Notes under the pieces: model-generated | What the model was told of the DNA's origin: nothing | Database searches by the model: none | What the model saw: only the letters and a program-made list of their open reading frames with translations | Part shown: piece after piece, positions 55,901 to 64,000 of the stretch | Layout of the letters: every line of letters starts with the position of its first letter | Position numbering within the stretch: the first letter of the stretch is position 1 | Program-made: the position numbers and the translations under genes | Source: Acanthopleura granulata | Taxonomy: Eukaryota > Mollusca > Polyplacophora > Chitonida > Chitonidae | Assembly: GCA_016165875.1 (NCBI GenBank) | Contig: JABBOT010000036.1 | Location: 1,022,853-1,086,852, forward strand | DNA length: 64,000 nucleotides | Direction: 5' to 3'

Positions 55901-57329
55901 TTACCCACGCTCCACATTGGCAAGCTGGAATGAAATAAACTCGGATCCAACCAAGCGCTGGAGGATGTAAAGTTACACATTTCCTAGTTGGTAAGTAAGG
56001 GGCTATTAAATGTGAAATAAGACGTAAACGAACAGAATTTGAACACAATCGTTCAACTCCGCAAAGCAGCCAGCAATTTAGTTTCAGTCACCATCGTGTG
56101 GAGAACTCTGAGCAGGGGCTGGGTTTGACTCTGGCCCTTCTGACAATGGAACAAGCTGAAAACAAAACAAAAACAAAGCGAGGTAAATACAATGGAATAA
56201 ATATACTTTTGAAATTATTTGCAATGGAGTAGAAGAGTATTGTTAATTTTAAATTTATACATAACTCATAAATCAGCAAATTGTTGAAATTACTATAACT
56301 CCTCAACCTTGGGTTTTTGGTAAGAATAATTTATTCGTTACCACCTATAAATATTTCTACAAGCGGCTAATATTATTTTGTCAAAAATGACTTTGGATAC
56401 GGGGAATGGGGATTAGTACCAGACAGAAACCATGATTAAAAAAAGACTATTATTTTACTACATTTTCTCTTATTATTCCCCTTTACAAACAATTATTGTG
56501 GCAAAGAATTGTTTAATACCGACTGATAGAATGATGATGTATTCTGAGGAATCATTGTTGGGCTTGCTTTATCAGTGGTTTTATCAAGGAAAAACAGTTA
56601 AACCTGAGTCAATTCGCCATAAGAAAATACACAAATTTTCCTAAAATTATGGGTAAAAGCTGCCAGGTGATTAGATATAAGATAACCTGTTTTTCCTATA
56701 ACTTGTTTTTTTCCCATTAAAGCGACTGTCGTGGTAAAATCGTCGTGGTTAGTGTGGCAAAGACAAAAATTTTTCTCTAACATTGCAGTTGGATTGAATA
56801 TTTGAAGAATCATTAAAAATGCGCTAGCAAATGGTTAGATAGTTTCACGCAACACCTGTTCAGAAGACTGCTTGTTTTAATGTCGAGAAAATTGGTTGTG
56901 CTGTTATTGCTGTCAATTGAAAATACAGATAATGTGTTGGATACAACGGGAGAGAAGACCTGAAATTTGTGTTAGGGTTTGTAACGGAACTCATGTCTTC
57001 TAACCATGCATTCAAACACTGATTAGGTAAATGTGCAATTGAATAGTTTGAAGTACACTCCATTAACGTTTGTTGTAATCATACAAACAGAAACTAGAAC
57101 TGCCCGCAATTTTAAGGCTTCCAAGCCGTCTTGACACTCGGTTTTCAGCTTTTGCATCAGTACAGAGCGTTGCTGGACACTGAAAAGCTTGTACCAGTAG
57201 TTGTCCAGAACAGCACGTTATTACAGACGTGCCCGAATCAAAGCATTTTATATACACATACAAGATACGTCTGTGTTAATGGACCAAATATAAGAAATCG
57301 GCTATTTGACAATGTTTCAAGCCCTACAA
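52929..57329. other. No gene recognised apart from one speculative exon
   Basis: Short ORFs, a poly-G tract near 53072-53085 and AT-rich sequence. The region 55265-55500 repeats phrases such as 'ataacacattac' and 'catgttcat', suggesting a decayed repeat. Confidence 0.45.
54519..54700 (+). CDS. Speculative secreted-peptide exon
   Basis: The ATG at 54519 opens a frame with a hydrophobic stretch (GHLFSIMFFTYAF) followed by SSSRGDQIRRRSGAQLM and a possible donor (AAAAA|gtaatg). Signal-like region plus RRR resembles a peptide precursor. No second exon or family was recognised. Low confidence. Confidence 0.12.
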
Positions 57330-60300
57330 GTGTTGTATTCATTTACACAGTTTAAATCTTCTACATAAACACTAAGTGCACATATAGCCCTGTACACTCA
57401 CCAGTTTTAAGCTTTATAGCTGTATAATATTTCTGACCTGTGACCTCCAAATAAAGATCAACTTGCGCTTTTCGTATTTTGCGACAATACTATACAACGC
57501 AAAGTACAAAGAACACCATAACGTGATTGGAACGTCAAAACTTTATAGCGCAGAATACTTTTAATATGCGCACATTCTTCTTGGAAAGTAATATTTATAT
57601 GACTGTACCGGAAATGTGTTTTTATAAGTTTTGCACTCAGCATCGCAGCTCAAGATTCTACTTGCGGGGAGTATGTGTACAGCCACTTGCAAAGACGCCT
57701 TTACAGTATTACAGCTTCCTGTCACGTGACTTCAGAGTATGGGTAATTTGCTCCCAGTTTGATTGTGATTGCGAAAAAATCTGTACATACAGGAAAAGAA
57801 ATAAGGCCAAGCTCGTGATGAGAACATCACACTATGAAGCCGGACAGCTGTCTTTTATTAACAAAGCACAAAAGTCTCACATATGGTTGAATATTCCTTC
57901 TCCTTGCAATGAAGATATTAATCAGCATAAATAACAAGAGGACATGTAATCGGCACTGTACAGTTAAAATATCACGCCTGAAATTTCAAAATGGATTTTG
58001 TGATCTCCTAGTGGATAAAGGATTAACTGACAGGACAGAAGCCTGTGGGTTGTCTAGGGGAAAGAACTTTTTCTGGAGAGAAAAAAACGCTTAATGGAGT
58101 TGCCTCCCCTTGTCTATGTACAAGTTTTTCTAACTCGGAAAGATATATATTATCGACGGGATATTCTCATATTTACGTACTATATGTATCACTATTTGAC
58201 AATTTTGAAGCCCAGAAGTTTTAGCAATTTATTAACACAAGTCCATAATTTTCGGCACACACAGACGATCAAGTGCCCTTTATAATCAAAAGTTTTCAGT
58301 TTTACAGCTATGACGGTTTTGAGGCACGTGATCTCCAAATTTGCGACATTGAAAGTTAAACGCAATTTACGACAAAGCTATATGTTACGTAAAAAATAAG
58401 AACAGATTCGTAATCAGGAGGTCAAGGCCTACCAGGTAGCATACCATTAGTGCTGAATTTCAAAAATTTCTAACTTTGTGATTACGTGACAAGTATGTAT
58501 ATTATTTTATTTCTACAATTTTTAAGACATCAACACCGTTTTACTGAATGTTTACTTGAGATAACGTGGCATATCCGTCATTAATTTTTTAACTCAACCA
58601 GACAAGTGCTTTTCAGAATGACAAAAGTCCCCAAAAATCGCGCGCGACTAAAATTTGAGCCGCTGTAGCGCCGGAAGTAACAGCAGTTTCCGAAACACCG
58701 TTGTTTAGAGAATAGATTAAACTTGCTGGATATACAAGTTGCAATTCTCTGATGCCAGCAGTATTCTGTCAGTAAGTCAAGCCCGGAAGTTTTAACAATG
58801 TATTAACACGAATCCACAAATTTCGGCAGACAGACAGACAGACAAAGTGAACTTTCTAATCACAAGTTTTCAGTTTTACACCTCTGAGGGTTTTTATCAC
58901 GTTACGTCCGAATTTGCAGCTTTTGGAATGTTAATCGTAGTCTACGACAAAGCTATATGTTACGTAAAAAATAAGAGCAGATTCGTAATCAGTAGGTCAA
59001 GGTCTACCAGATACCGTACCATAGTGTTGAATTTCAAAACTTTGTCGTTACGTAACCAGTATGTACATTGTTTTATGTCTACAGTTTTTAAGACAGAAAC
59101 ATCGTTTTGCTGAATTTTTGCTTGCCTGAACGTGGCATATCCGTCAATAAATTTTTAGCTCAAACAGGCGAGTGCTTCCTAGAAAAACAACGTTGCCCAT
59201 GATCCTTGATACAGTAGTATTTACCATAGTACGGTTATTGTACAGTATATGTTCCCTGTATTTCTGTAACTAAGTACTGGATGTGTTCCTCTCTGATTTA
59301 CACCTGTTTAGTCAGTTTGGCATTAGGCATTGCAGTTTTCTGTTTTTCATATTGCTCAAGTGAATTGTTGTAATGCAGAAACTGTGTTGAAGGCAGACCA
59401 AAGCCGATTATAATGCATCCGCAAGTATTATGTAAGCTGTTGTGTTGAGGGAAATAACCCACCCCTTCAAGGTAAACCTACATTGATAAGGTAGTTATCT
59501 CCCTAGGCTGCTGACTACATGTACATTTGCACTTGTACATGTACATGGACCAATACTTAAATTGTACCCAGTTGTCTCCCTTGAATCCTGTATACAGATA
59601 GGTATAAAACGCTAATTCGATTTTGTATCAGGCGCTTAGAAAATGGTAGGGACGGGTAGGGATTAGCTGTATCTTTGAGGTGTGTTAAATACTGCCAGGC
59701 AACTTTGCAGGTATAAACTATGACAAATAATGGTTAAAAAAAAGTCCATTATACGTTAAAGTAACTACAATTAAACAGAGAAAAATACCATCCAATGAAC
59801 AATTGCCCCGCCCTACCCCCCACATACCCTGTTTCTCTGGCGAAAGGACGCTAGTACCTGCATTCCAGCTGATTTATTTTGAGAAAATGGTAGTCAACCC
59901 TTGATAATATTTGGACATATTGTGGCTCATCTAGTTATTTTACAGTTTGTGTCATTTCTGCCAACGAAAATTAGGAAATACAGTTTTAAGAAGGTGTTCT
60001 TTGTGAAATTATCGCATAAATAGTAAGAATATCTTTTTAGTGTTTTGATACCTGTCCAGTTGACTTGAATTATGCACACCTGTTTCCAAGAGGAAATAAC
60101 TCTTTCCTGCCTTTGTTTTTTTTTAATTTTTCTTTATAGCAGTGGGCTCTCCCTTTTGTTATGACTAAAAACTTTTATGCCTGGTAGCATATTACTGCAC
60201 CAGCCCTAAAAAATAAACTGTGGAAGACCTGAAAACCGGTGTCGACCTGATTTAATCGTTTACATAAACATTTAGTGCACATACTGTCCTGTGAATGTAG

Positions 60301-61565
60301 CTGTGCCGTTAGTTTGTACTTATATGAGAAAATTTCCCAAACACAGTTAATCGGAACTTTGAGAATGGTTGAACCGTTACAAGTTTTGTGCATGGCAACA
60401 CAGCTCAGGATTCTACACACACTGATTACATATATAGCCCTTTGCAGATACGATTTTGCAGTTTTACAGTTATAACAGTTTATTGGCACGCAACTTCCAA
60501 ATAAATCCAAACTTGACTTGATTTTTATTTGCAAGTTAACTGTACATCCAAGAAGAGAAATAACACCAGATTCGAGACGAGAACCTTGCACTACGAAGCT
60601 GGACAGGGCCATTTTATTTAACAGAGCCCAAAAGTCTCACACAAATGGTTGAACATTTAGTATGTTCTTATGTAGTTACACTTATAATGCAGAGTAATAA
60701 GTAGAATTCACTCGAAGATTTGCAACCAGGCTTGCTACTTCATGTCTACGCTTCAAATATCACTCTTCTATTTACAACATAGATGTTGTGATCTTCCCGA
60801 AAGTGCTTTGTGAGGACAAGTATGTGGTCTAGGTGAAAAACTCTTTCTGTAGAGATTGAAACTGCTTTACAAAATTGCGCCCCCTTGATTATGCGTTTTG
60901 ATGACAGATACATGCCAACGTCTGGATGTGCTCCTATACATGTATTCACGTTATATAGGTATCACCGCCTGATAAATTTTGAAGCCATGCAACTCCTATA
61001 TAGTATTGATACATTGTCTACAATGTACAGCATACAGACAGGTGACTGGGTGTCCTTTCTACTCACCAATTCTCAGCCTCACACTTAACACGTCTTCCTG
61101 TCAAGTGACCTCCAAATTTGCGAATTTTAAAAATTCTGTCTTAATTTACAACAAAAGTTTGCAAGTTAGGTTAAAAATAAGAGCAGATTCGTAATCAGAA
61201 AATCAAGGTCCATTACGTAGGCTACTTTTAGTATTGAGTTTTAAAAGATTAAGGTGACGTTATCAGCATGTAAAATAGTTTATTTCTACAATTTGTAAGA
61301 TATTAACCCAGTTTTTCTGAATTTTCGTTTACCTTTAAGTGGCATATCCGTCATTAAATTTTCAGCTCAACCAGACAAATGCCCTTAGAAAAACAACGTT
61401 GACCAAAACTCGCCGACGACCAAAATTTGAGCCGTCCTAGCGCCGAAACTATAAACGTCACAGCAATTTGCAAAACACCGTTGTTTAGGGAACATATTAA
61501 TCTTTCTTACTACACCACCTGCAATTCTCTGATGCCAGCAGTATTCTGTCAGTAAGTCTCCGTAA
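57330..61565. repeat. Segmental duplication: block at about 57.34-58.78 kb repeated at about 60.24-61.56 kb
   Basis: Shared landmarks in the same order include 'agtgcacata' (57378, 60272), 'aaaagtctcaca' (57870, 60629), 'cagattcgtaatca' (58404, 61184), 'ggcatatccgtcatta' (58569, 61341) and 'ctctgatgccagcagtattctgtcagtaagtc' (58747, 61526). A third partial copy lies at about 58780-59180. ORFs in these blocks have no recognisable product. Confidence 0.85.
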
Positions 61566-63459
61566 AAATGCTTTTTTGACGATCTTCAACTTTAGTCGCT
61601 AATTGTTGCAAAACTATAGAAGATACGAAACAACAAGAGATTCGTGACCAGAAGCTTGAACTGTACCAAGTTCCGTTCTTTGCGTGTTGAATTTCAAGTA
61701 CTTTTGGTCACGTGACAAATATGCAAAGCAGCGAACTTCCACAATTTTTCAGATAGAAACATGAGCTCCGCAAATTATATTTGCCCCATCACCTTCCATC
61801 AGCATATCAAATTTCGGAGCAATGGGTTCGGTCATTCTTAAGTAGTAGATGCTTAAAGATTTTCTTTGAATGTCATCATGTCGGCAAAAGTAGGTCACGC
61901 AGACAGTTCGAAATTATGCAGAAAACTTTCCCCACAGACAATCTCTGACCTGGTGGTGCTAATCTGTGTGGCTGTTACGTGTTTTCATACAGTTTCCAAA
62001 AAATGCGTTCCTGAGAAAAATAATAATAATAAGAAGAAGAAGAAGAAAAATTCTTACGATAACAATAGGCTTTCTAAGCTATCAGCTGGAAGCCTAATTA
62101 TTAACCTGTATTCTGACTCACACATACACGTAGGTTAAATTCGATACAGGAGACAAGGGGAACTGTAACCAGTATGTATGCAGATTAAAAGCTACTGTTC
62201 TATATAGTGTGCAATCGCGTTTAGGCATCGTGTTCTAGAGTTTATGGTTCTTTTACACTCTGTCAAATCGAAACTGATTGGCTCTGACTGTACTTGATCT
62301 GAATAGTCGCACTTAGTTGACTTCATGCGAAAAATATGTAACTAGTTTTCTGGTCCGAAATTAAATAGTTATTTATAGCTTAGATCAAAGATTAATCTAT
62401 ATGCATATTATATCTTACAACAATCCGTTCACTGGCTCTTGGCTTTTTTCCTGAAGTTTTGAATTGTCGAAAAATATACTTCATTTCCAGAACAGCTCAC
62501 ACTGGCAAACCTGTGGTCGCAATATTTCAAATCACAGGATCAGACGACATGGGTTCCACTAAAACGGTGTAATTAAAATAAGGTGTAAAATTTCAACACA
62601 TTTGAATACAAACAAAGATTCAAACCTGGAAGGCTTTACCCTCCTAGTTAGTATTCAGAAAACAGTATTGTTGGAAGGAAAAATATGGCATTGTCTACAA
62701 CCTCTTGCTTAACTTTACAAAATTGAACCGACTCTTGAAAGTGAGTGTAAAACGTATTGGTAATCTGTACAATAATGTGATGTTTGTTGTCTTGACTCAT
62801 AACACCGGATTAAAAACTCGCATTTAATAATCTCTCTGGACTCCTAATGCTCAACGGTGATGTGATCTAGTACGAGCTGTGCTAGCGCTCTCTTTGGGTA
62901 TTGGTAGCTTACTTACCGTTTCAGGGTTTTCGGCATCAAATGTTCGTTGTCTTCCTCTGTAACAGCTTGATAAGGCTTCGAGACTTGAATACAAATATAG
63001 TACGTGAATTTCACTTGTAAGACGCCGTCTTAATGTTAATGACGCATAAATGTCAAATAGATTTCAATGAAAATCTCGTCATGTGGGGAGTGCTTTAGAG
63101 TAGAATTCGTTACAAAGATTATATACAAGACTGGAAGAATACATAATAAAACCAACGAATCTGCGACAGTGTGATGTTTACAAAATTATTCCACGTAACC
63201 AACGAAATCCGGCCTACTGACTATTTACGTTAGGATTTAATCGTCTCCATGTAAATGGAAAAAATGCACCTCCCCCCCCCCCCCTTTCAGTATTATGGCC
63301 TACACAGAATGATATACTACGAACATTCGGCAATGCAGTGCTTCGAGACATCTGCCACTATTAAATTCAACTGTTCAAAGGTTCATGCAAATCTCTTGTC
63401 TTTGTAAACTCGAAAATACTGATAGTGATTTGATGTAATTTATGTACCCGATATACTTC
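61566..63459. other. No gene recognised
   Basis: Short ORFs, one microsatellite (62020-62050) and a poly-C tract near 63271-63285. Confidence 0.5.
62020..62050. repeat. AAT then AAG trinucleotide microsatellite
   Basis: aataataataat passes directly into aagaagaagaagaag. It inflates the lysine run of an ORF here. Confidence 0.9.
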
Positions 63460-63469
63460 ACTGTTTCAA

Positions 63470-63737
63470 TGGGGCCTCCTTGGTTCAATCGGCTAGCGCG
63501 TTAACACAGCGCAATGACGGAAGCCTCCCACCAATGCGGTCGCTGTGAGTTCAAGTCCAGCTCATGCTGGCTTCCTCTCCGGCCGTTCGTGGGAGGGTCT
63601 GCCAGCAACCTGCGGATGGTCGTGCTTTTCCTCCGTGCTCTGCCCGGTTTCCTCGAACCATAATGCTGGACGCCGTCGTATAAGTGAAATATTCTTGAGT
63701 ACGGCTTAAAATACCAATCAAATAAATAAATAAATGA
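63470..63737 (+). mobile_element. tRNA-derived SINE, plus orientation, with target-site duplication
   Basis: Starts GGGGCCTCCTTGG, with a diverged A box (TTGGTTCAATCGG) and B box GAGTTCAAGTCC, and ends in an AATAAATAAATAAAT tail. The 10-bp direct repeat ACTGTTTCAA flanks it at 63460-63469 and 63738-63747. This is the best-preserved complete insertion in the window and defines both ends of the family. Confidence 0.9.
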
Positions 63738-64000
63738 CTGTTTCAAAAGTCAAAAGAAATTCGGAAATTACATTTGTAATTACAAGCAAATCAAATCTGA
63801 ACCACTCCGCTGTCAACACTCTAACATACAGTAGTAGAAATTATTCGGTGCTGTAGTTCTTTGGTGATGTAGACCTATAGACAATTTAAAGACAACTTGT
63901 TACAAGAAATAGGCCAGAACCTGAGCCCCTAGAAACACTTGCTTGTATTCATATACACGGGTGTGTTTACTTAGCGTACTTGAATACGCCGTGGACATTC

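Noticed and set aside
57527..57934. ORF of 135 codons in the duplicated block
   Set aside because: The paralogous block at 60.2-61.6 kb does not preserve the frame, and the translation has no recognisable domain.

Overview
This window looks like eukaryotic nuclear DNA from an invertebrate animal. It is AT-rich, has no operon-like packing, and its genes are split by GT-AG introns. It carries tRNA-derived SINEs, minisatellites, a decayed Polinton/Maverick-type DNA transposon, a decayed Ty3/gypsy element and a LINE ORF1-like fragment. The dominant SINE family is one I associate with lophotrochozoans (molluscs, brachiopods). I infer a lophotrochozoan host but cannot name the species.

The main content is one multi-exon gene on the minus strand, which I assembled by hand from 47792 down to 22575. 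It has 13 coding exons and 12 introns. Every intron is phase 1 and every donor begins GTAAG. The joined reading frame is 2703 nt (900 residues plus stop). It predicts a type I membrane receptor of the immunoglobulin superfamily: signal peptide, three Ig domains, one transmembrane helix and a cytoplasmic tail of about 540 residues. The tail is built from duplicated symmetric exons: two near-identical 60-nt exons, three repeat exons (219, 219 and 396 nt) with a period of about five residues, two 39-nt exons carrying YEEP and YEDI, and a terminal exon with an internal duplication and a C-terminal YHNM. This is the most interesting system in the window.

Layout. 1-11.5 kb: no convincing host gene; a LINE ORF1-like pseudogene lies near 5.1-5.7 kb and a weak candidate last exon near 11.0 kb. 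11.5-14.2 kb: four unrelated minisatellites in succession. 15.4-15.9 kb: a small complete ORF on the minus strand with a C-terminal hydrophobic helix, whose 3' half is tandemly duplicated. 16-22 kb: repeats, including two SINE families. 22.6-47.8 kb: the Ig receptor gene. Its 9.9-kb intron 3 holds the Polinton remnant (about 34.3-38.6 kb) with a nested LTR, a gypsy gag remnant (about 38.9-40.7 kb) whose middle is inverted, and a cluster of unassigned plus-strand ORFs (41.6-42.95 kb). 48-64 kb: no convincing gene; several SINE copies, a GACC/GGTC motif cluster, a roughly 1.3-1.4-kb duplicated block (57.3-58.8 and 60.2-61.6 kb) and one SINE with a clear target-site duplication (63.46-63.75 kb).

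All gene structures come from reading splice signals and frames by eye. No similarity search or transcript evidence was available.
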